A stretch of DNA of 64,000 bases from RUG705 sp934101175 (GCA_934101175.1 CAKOQC010000002.1:1-64000), one strand, 5' to 3'. Shown: positions 52,766-59,793, numbered from the stretch's first letter. Numbers and translations are program-made. The notes: generated by a model from the sequence alone, not told the origin.

Positions 52766-54102
52766 AGAAATGTTTAATTTTATTAATTGGAATTGTTTTT
52801 ATATTTGGTATTAGTACTGTTAAAGCTGATACTTTTCAGGTAAGTTCTTTTTACGATAGATTTGATGAATCTGTAGAAATTTTAGATACATATTCTGATA
52901 ATATTAGTCAATTAATTTCTATGTGGGAAACAAATCATACTAGTGAATATCCTTATTATGTTATTACATATGGTTATAATATAGATAAAAATATTAGTAT
53001 TTATTTGATTTCATTAAAGTCTGTTAATGCTGTTTTAAGTGATAGTGATATGCAAATGATAGATTATGATTATGATAGTGCTACTGCTTTTAATTATTAT
53101 TCATATGAATATTATTCTAAGACTAATTCGTATTCTGATAAAATTAATGTTATTCCTATTTTTTATAGGATAAATTATGGTTATTATTTATTAAAATCTA
53201 ATTTTGTTCCTGTTTTTTATAAAGGAAATGGATCTTATTCACAAGATGGACAAGTTATAAAATATGATTTTGATAAGATAAGTGTTTCTAGTTATACTTC
53301 AACTAAATATAATATTACTTTTGATCCATTTGAAATAAATTTAAACAGTTATTTACCTACTATAGAAACATTACGAGGTGGTTCATATTCACCTTCTGAT
53401 AATAATTATGTCGAAATTAATCTTAATAATTATGCTTATGTTGCACTTAGTTTAAAAGATTATACTAAAGAAATAAGTAATAATTATTCTGAATATTCTA
53501 ATGTTTATGTAAAAGGACAGTTGTGTGCTACTCCGATTTATAATTATGGTCAAACGGAGAAGAAAGATATTATTACTGGATCTAAAACTCAAGCTTGTAG
53601 TCAATATTATAACGATTATGAATTGACTAGGTTTTATATATTGCCTAGTGATATAAAAAATCATGCTATATATTATTTAAAAGCTTATGATACTTCTAAA
53701 GAAAATTTAGTTAAAGTAGATTCTAAATATTTTGATATATCTTATATTACAGAAGAAGATAAGAATAATCCTCAAGTTAGTATTAATGGTAAAGTATACC
53801 CTACTTTATCTTATGATCAATTAACTGATACTTCTACTAAGTCGGAAGATGAAGGATATATTTCAGGTGTTTCATGTGCTGTAGGTGATTTTAATTGTTA
53901 TGAAGAATATAATGAGAGCAATGTTTTTAAAGATATTTTTGATAAGCCTTTGGAAGCTTTAAAAAGTGTATGGTCTGCTATTATAAATGTATTTGAAATT
54001 ATTAAGTGGTTTATTTTATTATTACCACCTACATTACAATCATTTTTATATTTGTCGTTTATGATAGCTATAATTTTAGGAATAATAAAAATTGTTTTAT
54101 AG
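52762..54102 (+). CDS. Candidate host-adsorption protein (pIII-like)
   Basis: 446 residues. Signal peptide 'LILLIGIVFIFGISTVKA', a large Ser/Tyr/Asp/Asn-rich domain (possible receptor-binding), short Cys-containing loops ('CATPIYNYG...TGSKTQACSQYY' and 'GVSCAVGDFNCYEEY'), then 'VWSAIINVFEIIKWFILLLPPTLQSFLYLSFMIAIILGIIKIVL' with two hydrophobic helices that anchor it. It resembles the C-terminal 'LPP' membrane-anchor region of Gram-positive inovirus attachment proteins. Likely defines host range. Confidence 0.65.
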   Translation: MKKCLILLIGIVFIFGISTVKADTFQVSSFYDRFDESVEILDTYSDNISQLISMWETNHTSEYPYYVITYGYNIDKNISIYLISLKSVNAVLSDSDMQMIDYDYDSATAFNYYSYEYYSKTNSYSDKINVIPIFYRINYGYYLLKSNFVPVFYKGNGSYSQDGQVIKYDFDKISVSSYTSTKYNITFDPFEINLNSYLPTIETLRGGSYSPSDNNYVEINLNNYAYVALSLKDYTKEISNNYSEYSNVYVKGQLCATPIYNYGQTEKKDIITGSKTQACSQYYNDYELTRFYILPSDIKNHAIYYLKAYDTSKENLVKVDSKYFDISYITEEDKNNPQVSINGKVYPTLSYDQLTDTSTKSEDEGYISGVSCAVGDFNCYEEYNESNVFKDIFDKPLEALKSVWSAIINVFEIIKWFILLLPPTLQSFLYLSFMIAIILGIIKIVL

Positions 54103-54116
54103 AAAGGAGCTAAATT

Positions 54117-54266
54117 ATGTATGAAGTTGTTAAGCAATTAGTAGGAGATTTACCTACAGAATTTCAGTTTATTTATTCTATTCTTACCTTGTTGTTATCT
54201 TCTTTAGTTATTACTTTCTTATTTCAAGTTTTCTATATTCCTTTAAATTTAGTAAGAAAGAGGTAA
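54117..54266 (+). CDS. Small virion membrane protein
   Basis: 49 residues, 'MYEVVKQLVGDLPTEFQFIY' then one helix 'SILTLLLSSLVITFLFQVFY', ending 'LNLVRKR'. AGAAAGGAGCTAAATT before the ATG. Probably a minor coat protein of the tip (pVI/pVII/pIX type). Confidence 0.6.
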   Translation: MYEVVKQLVGDLPTEFQFIYSILTLLLSSLVITFLFQVFYIPLNLVRKR

Positions 54267-54269
54267 TAT

Positions 54270-54518
54270 ATGATAGATGTAATTAAGTTTTTATTTGAAT
54301 ACACTTTAAAGTTTTTATCAATGTTATTTACAATTGATGTTGGAAAAGGAATTAATTTGGGTACTATGATGTGTATTGTATTTATATTCTTACCTACTGT
54401 GTTATTTGTCGTTAATTTTTTAAAGACTTCATTAATTGATGAACTTGATGATCGTTATGATAAAAAAATAAAATATGTTGGTAAACATGAATATCGTGGC
54501 AAACATGAAAGGAGATAA
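54270..54518 (+). CDS. Small virion membrane protein
   Basis: 82 residues. Two hydrophobic stretches ('FLFEYTLKFLSMLF' and 'LGTMMCIVFIFLPTVLFVVNFL') and a basic end ('YDKKIKYVGKHEYRGKHERR'). Starts 4 nt after the previous stop. Inferred minor coat protein. Confidence 0.6.
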   Translation: MIDVIKFLFEYTLKFLSMLFTIDVGKGINLGTMMCIVFIFLPTVLFVVNFLKTSLIDELDDRYDKKIKYVGKHEYRGKHERR

Positions 54519-54524
54519 TAAGAA

Positions 54525-54725
54525 ATGAGTATATTTTTACCTTATAGTGTAGAAGTTGTAATTAATTATTTTGCTACTAAGTTTGGATTAGATTTATCTA
54601 CATTAAGTAGTTATGAGATGTTATCTATTACAATTTATTCTAATATATATTTTTTCATTTACTGGTTTTTTGTTATTTATATTTCATTAAAATTATTTAA
54701 TAGAATTTGGGAGAGGTTTTTTTAA
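54525..54725 (+). CDS. Small virion membrane protein
   Basis: 66 residues, 'MSIFLPYSVEVVINYFATKFGLDLS' then 'SIYFFIYWFFVIYISLKLFNRIWERFF'-like helix with positive end. No homologue recognised. Tight spacing (7 nt) to the preceding gene. Confidence 0.55.
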   Translation: MSIFLPYSVEVVINYFATKFGLDLSTLSSYEMLSITIYSNIYFFIYWFFVIYISLKLFNRIWERFF

Positions 54726-54726
54726 G

Positions 54727-54879
54727 ATGAAAAAGAGAAATAAAAGATTTTATATTATATATATTTTAAATTTATTAGGGTTATGTGCCCTATCAAGTTT
54801 TTCATTTATTAATAATGAAAACTTATTAATTATTGTTAGTAGTTATTTATTAGCTTGTGAATTAACTAGAGGTGAATAG
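54727..54879 (+). CDS. Small virion membrane protein
   Basis: 50 residues, 'MKKRNKRFYIIYILNLLGLCALSSFSF' (basic start, then a hydrophobic helix) and a second stretch 'LLIIVSSYLLACEL'. Starts immediately after the previous stop, so co-translated. Candidate coat or assembly accessory. Confidence 0.55.
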   Translation: MKKRNKRFYIIYILNLLGLCALSSFSFINNENLLIIVSSYLLACELTRGE

Positions 54880-54883
54880 TATT

Positions 54884-55087
54884 ATGTTTAAGAATGTTAA
54901 AGATATAAGTAAATATTTTATTTTTATGAGAGAATTTGTGAAAATAATAAATTTATATGCTGATTGTTGTGATGATTATTTTAAGTCAGAACAAAATCAG
55001 AAAGAACATGAAGATTTATATAATTATTATAAAAATTTAAAAGAAAATATTTTGAATTGTTCTAAGAAATATGGTGTTGTGAAATAA
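54884..55087 (+). CDS. Small hydrophilic prophage protein
   Basis: 67 residues from ATG 54884 (GAGGTGAATAGT upstream). Helical, with Cys residues ('YADCCDDYFKSEQNQKEHEDLYNYYKNLKENILNCSKKYG'). Starts 4 nt after the previous stop. Function unknown. Confidence 0.55.
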   Translation: MFKNVKDISKYFIFMREFVKIINLYADCCDDYFKSEQNQKEHEDLYNYYKNLKENILNCSKKYGVVK

Positions 55088-55293
55088 TGAGTTTTTTGAA
55101 TTTTATTTTTGGTATTTTATGTTTAATTAGTATTGATTCTATTTTAGGTTTTTCATTATATCTAGTATATAAGTTTTTAGATTTGAAATATTTTAGTCAG
55201 ATGGAAATAACTATTTTAAGACAAGAGAATGAGTATTTGAAAAATGAAAATAAAAAAATTAATGGTACTAGTACTGATTTTTGGGAGAAATAA
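55087..55293 (+). CDS. Small membrane protein with coiled-coil tail
   Basis: 68 residues. Helix 'FLNFIFGILCLISIDSILGFSLYLVYKFL' then a charged helix 'QMEITILRQENEYLKNENKKIN'. Overlaps neighbours by TAATG at both ends. Perhaps a partner of the Zot ATPase. Confidence 0.55.
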   Translation: MSFLNFIFGILCLISIDSILGFSLYLVYKFLDLKYFSQMEITILRQENEYLKNENKKINGTSTDFWEK

Positions 55294-56030
55294 TGGTTAT
55301 TACAATTAATGGTATTCCTGGATCAGGTAAGAATGTTTTAGCTACTAAATTAGCTATAAAACATTATAAAAGAGAAAATAATATTATAAGAAAAATTATA
55401 AGAAAAATATTACATCAAGAAATTATTGTTAATAATGTTTATTCTACTTATCCAATATTGTTAAAAAAATATTCTAAAAGATCTAAGAAACAAGATATAT
55501 ATACTAATAGGACTACATTATATGATTTAGTTCCATATAATCGTTTTAGAAAAGGTGCTTTAATAATTGTTGATGAAACACAAGCATTTTATGATTCAGA
55601 AGATCATAAAGAATTTCCTAAAGAAATTTCTGTTTTCAATCAATTTCATAGGCATTTTGATGTTGACGATATTATTTATATAACACAACATCCAAGTAGA
55701 TTAATGAAAAAATTAAGAATACTATGTTGTGAATATGATAAGGTTAAAACTTTTGTTATAATTCCAATAATAGGTTTGGCATTTATGCATATAGTTAAGT
55801 ATTTTGAATTTGAAGATTATGGAAAATATAATCATCCTAAAAAGGAAGCTAAGACTTATGATGTAAAAAATCAATATATGTTATTTTTTACAAAAAGAAT
55901 ATTTAAATCGTATAATTCTAAATATTTGAATGTTTTAAATAAAGATCAACCTTTATATGATAGAGGAACTTTTAATTCAAAAGATTTGTCTATTGAAGAA
56001 ATTAAATATATTTATCGAGATAAAATTTAG
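55293..56030 (+). CDS. Zonula occludens toxin-like assembly ATPase (pI)
   Basis: 245 residues from ATG 55293 (TAATG overlap; GGAGAAATA upstream). Walker A 'GIPGSGKNVLATKLA' and Walker B 'ALIIVDETQAFYD', with 'QFHRHFDVDDIIYITQHPSRLMKKLR' as in the Zot/pI family (pfam05707). pI drives extrusion and assembly of filamentous virions at the membrane. C-terminal membrane helix is at best weak ('TFVIIPIIGLAFMHIVKYF'), a short version common in Gram-positive inoviruses. A hairpin overlaps the stop codon. Confidence 0.88.
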   Translation: MVITINGIPGSGKNVLATKLAIKHYKRENNIIRKIIRKILHQEIIVNNVYSTYPILLKKYSKRSKKQDIYTNRTTLYDLVPYNRFRKGALIIVDETQAFYDSEDHKEFPKEISVFNQFHRHFDVDDIIYITQHPSRLMKKLRILCCEYDKVKTFVIIPIIGLAFMHIVKYFEFEDYGKYNHPKKEAKTYDVKNQYMLFFTKRIFKSYNSKYLNVLNKDQPLYDRGTFNSKDLSIEEIKYIYRDKI

Positions 56031-56060
56031 CCGCAATTTGCGGTGCAAATGCGGCTAAAT
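56025..56060 (+). other. 36-nt perfect hairpin at the Zot/Rep junction
   Basis: ATTTAGCCGC/GCGGCTAAAT enclosing ATTTGC/GCAAAT, with a GGT loop. It is GC-rich in an AT-rich element. It could be a terminator/processing site or a packaging signal. Confidence 0.7.
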
Positions 56061-56082
56061 GATAAGAAGGAGGTTGTTAAAA

Positions 56083-57243
56083 TTGAATGAAAATTCAATT
56101 AAAGCCCCCTCTACTAATAGGGGGGCAGTAAATACAATAATTGTCGACTGGATACAGTTCACAATCTTTTATGAAGACTTGAAAATACTGGAAAAATCAG
56201 AATTTATTAGTCTTAAAGATTTTGCAATAAATTTGTTTATAAAATTGTTCAAAATTAATCCTTGTGAATTGTGTTTTGAAACTGGTGGAATTAATGGTTA
56301 TGATTTTTCAATTTCATATAAAAATATCTATGCTTATTATTCAATTTCTAGACCTGATATGGGAATTAATTTTAAGTTATCTGGACAAGGATGTAGAGAT
56401 TTTGAAGGATTAGGTATTGAGTGGATAGATTTTTTTAAAACTGTTAATAGATATACAGTTGGCTATAATCGTATAGATATAGCTATTGATGATTATACTG
56501 GTAAATATTTTGATATTAGAAAACTTCAAAATTATATAAAAAAAGGACAAGTTGTTTCAAAGTTTAAGTTTAGCTTAGAATTAACTAAAAGAAAATTGTT
56601 AGATGGATCTATTAATGGAGATACTTTACAATTTGGATCTAAAGCTAGTAGAGTTCAAATAACATTTTATAATAAATTGTTAGAAAGACAATCTCAAGGA
56701 TATATTATTGATAATAATATAAAGTTCTGGGTTAGAACAGAATTGAGATTCAGGCAAGAAAGAGCGAAAGAGATAGTATCTTTGATAATACAAGATAGAA
56801 AATTTTCTTCAACGATAAAAGGTATACTTAAAAATTATATATGTTTTGTAGAGTACTCTGAAGATGACTCTAACAAGTCAAGATGGCCTATTGCAGAATT
56901 TTGGCAAGATTTCACTGATAATATCGATAAGATACAGTTATCTAGCATTAATGTAGAAAATTCGATTTCAAAAAAGAAAGACTGGCTATTGCATTCTATT
57001 TCTAAATCGCAGTTAATGGTATTACTTAGTGAAGTAGATAATATTGAAGTAGATAACTATACTAGTGATTATTTGCTTAAGATGTTACGATTCCCTACTG
57101 ATAAAATATCTGATAAAGATATTCAACTAATTAACGATTCACGATATAAGCAACATAAAGAACCAATAACTAGAGAACAGATTTTAGACTATTTAAACGA
57201 TATAAAGCAAGTAGTCTTTATGGCAGAAGAATTACCGTTTTAA
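56083..57243 (+). CDS. Rolling-circle replication initiator (Rep_trans family)
   Basis: 386 residues from TTG 56083, with AAGGAGG 9 nt upstream (an in-frame ATG 24 nt earlier has none). Rep_trans/pfam02486 marks: 'NTIIVDWIQFTIFYEDL', 'INGYDFSISYKNIYAYYSI', 'MGINFKLSGQGCRDFE', 'GYNRIDIAIDDYTGKYFDIRKLQNYI' and 'FGSKASRVQITFYNKLLERQSQGY'. It nicks the double-strand origin and stays linked through a Tyr. The structured region after it (57,380-57,650) is the likely origin. Confidence 0.88.
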   Translation: MNENSIKAPSTNRGAVNTIIVDWIQFTIFYEDLKILEKSEFISLKDFAINLFIKLFKINPCELCFETGGINGYDFSISYKNIYAYYSISRPDMGINFKLSGQGCRDFEGLGIEWIDFFKTVNRYTVGYNRIDIAIDDYTGKYFDIRKLQNYIKKGQVVSKFKFSLELTKRKLLDGSINGDTLQFGSKASRVQITFYNKLLERQSQGYIIDNNIKFWVRTELRFRQERAKEIVSLIIQDRKFSSTIKGILKNYICFVEYSEDDSNKSRWPIAEFWQDFTDNIDKIQLSSINVENSISKKKDWLLHSISKSQLMVLLSEVDNIEVDNYTSDYLLKMLRFPTDKISDKDIQLINDSRYKQHKEPITREQILDYLNDIKQVVFMAEELPF

Positions 57244-57382
57244 TTGAAATAAGATCACACTTCGATTTTAAGTATACTTCGATTTGTCAATTTTAAAACG
57301 GAATAATTTGATTTACCCACAGTTATACTTCTTTATGCCGGATTTAATATTGACAAATATTAGCAGTACATAATTGAAAAAA

Positions 57383-57409
57383 CAAAGTCAAAACATTTTT
57401 TTGACTTTG
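57383..57409. repeat. 11-bp stem hairpin in the prophage intergenic region
   Basis: CAAAGTCAAAA/TTTTGACTTTG with a 5-nt loop. Confidence 0.8.
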
Positions 57410-57443
57410 GACAACCCCACCGGTTTTAGGTGATCGCCAGAGT

Positions 57444-57461
57444 CCAGAGACTAGTCTCTGG
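57444..57461. repeat. Perfect 18-bp palindrome
   Basis: CCAGAGACTAGTCTCTGG. A likely Rep nick/binding or origin element; only position suggests this. Confidence 0.8.
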
Positions 57462-57467
57462 TGGGTC

Positions 57468-57482
57468 TAGGGCAAAGCCCTA
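57468..57482. repeat. Small hairpin
   Basis: TAGGGC-AAA-GCCCTA, 6-bp stem, directly downstream of the palindrome. Confidence 0.75.
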
Positions 57483-57584
57483 ATCTATAATAGTTCAACT
57501 ATTCAATATAAAATAGAAATTATCTAAATTTCTGAAAATGACGATTTATTTTATGCATTTTACCCTCAGTCTGGTGGTAAGGGT

Positions 57585-57650
57585 GAGATGAGTGGTGCGG
57601 CTCCTCCCTTTAGGGAAAGGAGAACGGTCGCGTAGCGAGGTGCTCATCTC
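57585..57650. repeat. Large GC-rich structured hairpin
   Basis: GAGATGAG/CTCATCTC encloses further pairs (TCCCT/AGGGA and CTTT/AAAG). Candidate packaging signal or single-strand origin. Confidence 0.7.
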
Positions 57651-57719
57651 TTTAATAAAATCAATTTTGATTTTATTATTAAATTTTATTAAATTTATTT
57701 GAAGTATAAAGGAGATGTT

Positions 57720-57938
57720 ATGGATAAAGTATTAATTGGTTTTGCATTAGGTATTATTTTTGAATGGTTTAATTGGTTTTCTGTTGAACCGATTAGAAGA
57801 AAATGGAGGAGACAATGCAATTATGATTGTTCAAAATGTAAAGTATGGGACTGTGAAAGATTTTTATGTTTAGCGCAAAAAGAAAAAGAGATTAAAAAGA
57901 AAGAGAGAGGGAGAAATATTAAGGAGATGGATGAATAA
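57720..57938 (+). CDS. Small Cys-rich prophage protein
   Basis: 72 residues from ATG 57720 (AAGGAGATGT upstream). Hydrophobic first helix 'VLIGFALGIIFEWFNWFSV', then 'RRQCNYDCSKCKVWDCERFLCLAQKEKEIKKKERGR': five Cys in a short stretch could bind a metal or form disulfides. TAATG overlap with the next gene. Confidence 0.6.
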   Translation: MDKVLIGFALGIIFEWFNWFSVEPIRRKWRRQCNYDCSKCKVWDCERFLCLAQKEKEIKKKERGRNIKEMDE

Positions 57939-58132
57939 TGAAAGATGATATATTTTTGTTTGTTATTATTTTTATCTTAGTACTTATTTATACTTTTTTT
58001 ATTCAGAATTTATATTCGAATGATAAAAATATAGAATTAGAAACGATTAAAAAAGTACAAGAAGTATATGAATATGATTATTGTAAATTATATGATGGTA
58101 AATATTATTGCTACAATGAAGTAAATGATTAA
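57938..58132 (+). CDS. Small prophage membrane protein, tandem copy 1
   Basis: 64 residues. One helix 'IFLFVIIFILVLIYTFFI', ending 'VYEYDYCKLYDGKYYCYNEVND'. The C-terminus is shared with the next gene, including the DNA around the stop and ribosome site. Function unknown. Confidence 0.55.
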   Translation: MKDDIFLFVIIFILVLIYTFFIQNLYSNDKNIELETIKKVQEVYEYDYCKLYDGKYYCYNEVND

Positions 58133-58152
58133 ATTAAAGGAGGGTTATTTAT

Positions 58153-58353
58153 ATGTATTCTTTTTTAGAAGCTATTAAGAGTATGTTAATTTTGACTATT
58201 TTAATTGGTGCATTAATTATCGCTTTTAACGATTTATCTGAAAATGAAGAAATAGATAAAAAAATTATCGAAAATACAGAAAATGTGTATAAATACAATA
58301 ATTGTAGAAAATTTGATAAAATCTATTATTGTTACAATGAAATAAATGATTAA
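58153..58353 (+). CDS. Small prophage membrane protein, tandem copy 2
   Basis: 66 residues. Helix 'MLILTILIGALIIAFNDL', ending 'VYKYNNCRKFDKIYYCYNEIND', which repeats copy 1 (YCYNEvND). AAAGGAGGGTT upstream of the ATG. The pair arose by tandem duplication. Confidence 0.55.
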   Translation: MYSFLEAIKSMLILTILIGALIIAFNDLSENEEIDKKIIENTENVYKYNNCRKFDKIYYCYNEIND

Positions 58354-58368
58354 ATTAAAGGAGGAAAA

Positions 58369-58539
58369 ATGAGAGTTGAATATAAAGGTTATGTTATAGT
58401 ACAAAGTGAATATAACAATCATATTTCAGTATATTGCGATAATGAATTAGTACTTCATATAGACACATCTGAAGAATATACTGAAGACGAATTAAAACAA
58501 ATTGTAGAAATTTTTATGTTTGATCCTGAAGAATTATGA
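58369..58539 (+). CDS. Small prophage protein
   Basis: 56 residues, soluble, 'MRVEYKGYVIVQSEYNNHISVYCDNELVLHIDTSEEYTEDELKQIVEIFMF'. AAAGGAGG 7 nt upstream. TGA stop. Function unknown. Confidence 0.55.
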   Translation: MRVEYKGYVIVQSEYNNHISVYCDNELVLHIDTSEEYTEDELKQIVEIFMFDPEEL

Positions 58540-58571
58540 TATACTATTTTTTGAGGTGGTATATGTTAAAT

Positions 58572-58599
58572 TTGACAAAAATTGTAAAATAAGTATAAT
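58572..58599 (+). promoter_or_regulatory. Strong promoter of the integrase
   Basis: -35 TTGACA, 16-nt spacer, -10 TATAAT. A CCTCGAGG palindrome (58605-58612) overlaps the ribosome site just downstream and could act as an operator. Confidence 0.75.
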
Positions 58600-58620
58600 A
58601 CATTCCTCGAGGTGAGGAAA

Positions 58621-59586
58621 ATGAGCTTTGAAGAAGCTTACAAAAATTATTTAATCTATGCTTCAAGACGGCATAAAAAACAAAGTTTTGATACATTCAC
58701 ATATAAATTTAATCTTAGAATATTACCATTTTTTAAAGATTATAATTTGAATGATATTACATCTAGTGATATATTAAATTGGCAAAATTATATCTCAACT
58801 TTTAATTTTTCCAATAATTATAATTTTTCTTTATATTATATATTATGTTCGTTTTTTGAATATTGTAGTATATTTTATAATTTTGATAAAACTATTATTA
58901 TGAAAGTTGGTAATTTCAGAAAAAAATATGAAGAAAATAAAAAAGATTTTTATAATTTAAAAGAGTTTAATCTTTTTATAAAAAATCTCGATAATAATAT
59001 ATATAAACAATTTTTTAATTTAATGTTTTTTACTGGAACTAGACCTGGTGAAGCTATGGCATTGAAATTTAGTGATTTACAAGATGATTATATCTATATT
59101 ACTAAAACTATTAGTGAACATGGTAATCGTGAAATAGATACGCCTAAAACAAGCTCATCAGTTCGTAAAATTAAAATAGATCGTATTTTAAGAAATGATT
59201 TACTAAGTTTAAAGAAATATTATGATAGAGTGTATAATAAGTCTAATTACGATTATTTTATCTTTGGTGGTATGAAACCGCTTGCACCTACTACAATTAA
59301 TCGTTATAAGTTTAAAGCTTGTCAGAGAGCAAATTTGAGGCCTATAACATTGCATCAATTTAGACATAGTCATGCTACTTTATTACTTCATAATGGAATA
59401 ATAATCAATGAGATATCTCGTAGGCTAGGTCATAGTAATCCATCTATAACATTAAATATTTATACACATACTGATTTAAGCCAAGAAAAAAGAGTCTCAA
59501 CCACTCTTAATTCTTTGAGATTTAATCTCTTTGATACATTCAAATATAAATTTAATCTTAGAATATTACCATTTTTTAAAGATTAA
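58621..59586 (+). CDS. int: Tyrosine integrase of the prophage
   Basis: 321 residues from ATG 58621 (GAGGTGAGGAAA). N-terminal arm/core-binding part, then the catalytic set: 'FFTGTRPGEAMALK' (Arg), 'ITLHQFRHSHATLLL' (HxxR), 'RRLGHSNPSITLNIYTHTD' (His and nucleophile Tyr). It catalyses site-specific recombination at tRNA-Gly. It lies beside attR, as usual. The last 18 residues ('FDTFKYKFNLRILPFFKD') repeat the N-terminal 'FDTFTYKFNLRILPFFKD', see the 56-bp repeat. Confidence 0.92.
   Translation: MSFEEAYKNYLIYASRRHKKQSFDTFTYKFNLRILPFFKDYNLNDITSSDILNWQNYISTFNFSNNYNFSLYYILCSFFEYCSIFYNFDKTIIMKVGNFRKKYEENKKDFYNLKEFNLFIKNLDNNIYKQFFNLMFFTGTRPGEAMALKFSDLQDDYIYITKTISEHGNREIDTPKTSSSVRKIKIDRILRNDLLSLKKYYDRVYNKSNYDYFIFGGMKPLAPTTINRYKFKACQRANLRPITLHQFRHSHATLLLHNGIIINEISRRLGHSNPSITLNIYTHTDLSQEKRVSTTLNSLRFNLFDTFKYKFNLRILPFFKD
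58687..58742 (+). repeat. 56-bp direct repeat, copy 1 (in int 5' part)
   Basis: Identical to 59,530-59,585 except one base (C to A). Begins TTTGATACATTC. Confidence 0.95.
59530..59585 (+). repeat. 56-bp direct repeat, copy 2 (int 3' end)
   Basis: The copy of 58,687-58,742 that replaces or extends the integrase C-terminus. Confidence 0.95.
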
Positions 59587-59601
59587 TTTTATATATTATA
59601 A

Positions 59602-59617
59602 CATGCTTTTTAGCATG
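59602..59617. terminator. Short hairpin between integrase and tRNA-Gly
   Basis: CATGC-TTTTTA-GCATG. It lies downstream of int and of the tRNA on the other strand. A weak terminator candidate, since no strong T-run follows on either side. Confidence 0.45.
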
Positions 59618-59629
59618 AAATAATCATAA

Positions 59630-59646
59630 TGGAGCAGATGAGGGGA
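59630..59646. repeat. Prophage right attachment site (attR)
   Basis: 17-bp copy of attL, TGGAGCAGATGAGGGGA, forming the 3' end of tRNA-Gly. Confidence 0.9.
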
Positions 59647-59704
59647 GTCAAACCCCCGTCACAGCCTTGGCAAGGCCGTATTCTAATCGTTGAACCACAT
59701 CTGC
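59630..59704 (-). tRNA. tRNA-Gly(GCC), integration target
   Basis: 75 nt including an encoded CCA. Acceptor GCAGATG/CATCTGC, D stem GTTC/GAAT, anticodon arm CGGCC-TTGCCAA-GGCTG with anticodon GCC, T arm GGGGG-TTTGACT-CCCCT. The D loop AACGATTA has A at position 19 and the T loop has T at position 56, so the usual G19-C56 pair is an A19-U56 pair. Discriminator T. Promoter TTGCAT-16-TATAAT at 59,766-59,793. Confidence 0.95.
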
Positions 59705-59765
59705 ATATATATAACTAACGGCCTTGTTTGGCTGTTTGATACAGATAATTTCTGTGTGTAAATTA

Positions 59766-59793
59766 ATTATAGCAAAAAATAAGAAAAATGCAA
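59766..59793 (-). promoter_or_regulatory. Promoter of tRNA-Gly
   Basis: Minus-strand -35 TTGCAT, 16-nt spacer, -10 TATAAT; a leader of about 60 nt precedes the mature 5' end. Confidence 0.65.

Larger units (their letters stand above)
57244..57719. other. Prophage non-coding origin/packaging region
   Basis: 476 bp without a gene, and much GC-richer than the genome in its middle. It holds the hairpins listed separately (57383-57409, 57444-57461, 57468-57482, 57585-57650). This is the expected site of the double-strand origin, minus-strand origin and packaging signal. Confidence 0.75.
51251..59646. mobile_element. Filamentous phage (inovirus) prophage in tRNA-Gly
   Basis: About 8.4 kb between 17-bp direct repeats, the right one inside tRNA-Gly. 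The gene order is typical for Gram-positive inoviruses: small ORF, possible ssDNA-binding protein, coat protein, two secreted/anchored virion proteins, small membrane proteins, Zot ATPase, Rep initiator, structured non-coding block, small ORFs, integrase. All genes are on the plus strand, with dense TAATG or short-spaced coupling. No capsid, terminase, relaxase or T4SS genes are present, so it is neither a tailed phage nor a conjugative element. Confidence 0.92.

Noticed and set aside
49219..58539. Mycoplasma code (UGA = Trp)
   Set aside because: TGA ends several genes (for example at 49,219-49,221 and 58,537-58,539) and Trp is TGG throughout.
51251..59646. Integrative conjugative element or tailed-phage satellite
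   Set aside because: No relaxase, T4SS, terminase or capsid genes, while Zot, Rep_trans and a coat-type helix favour an inovirus.
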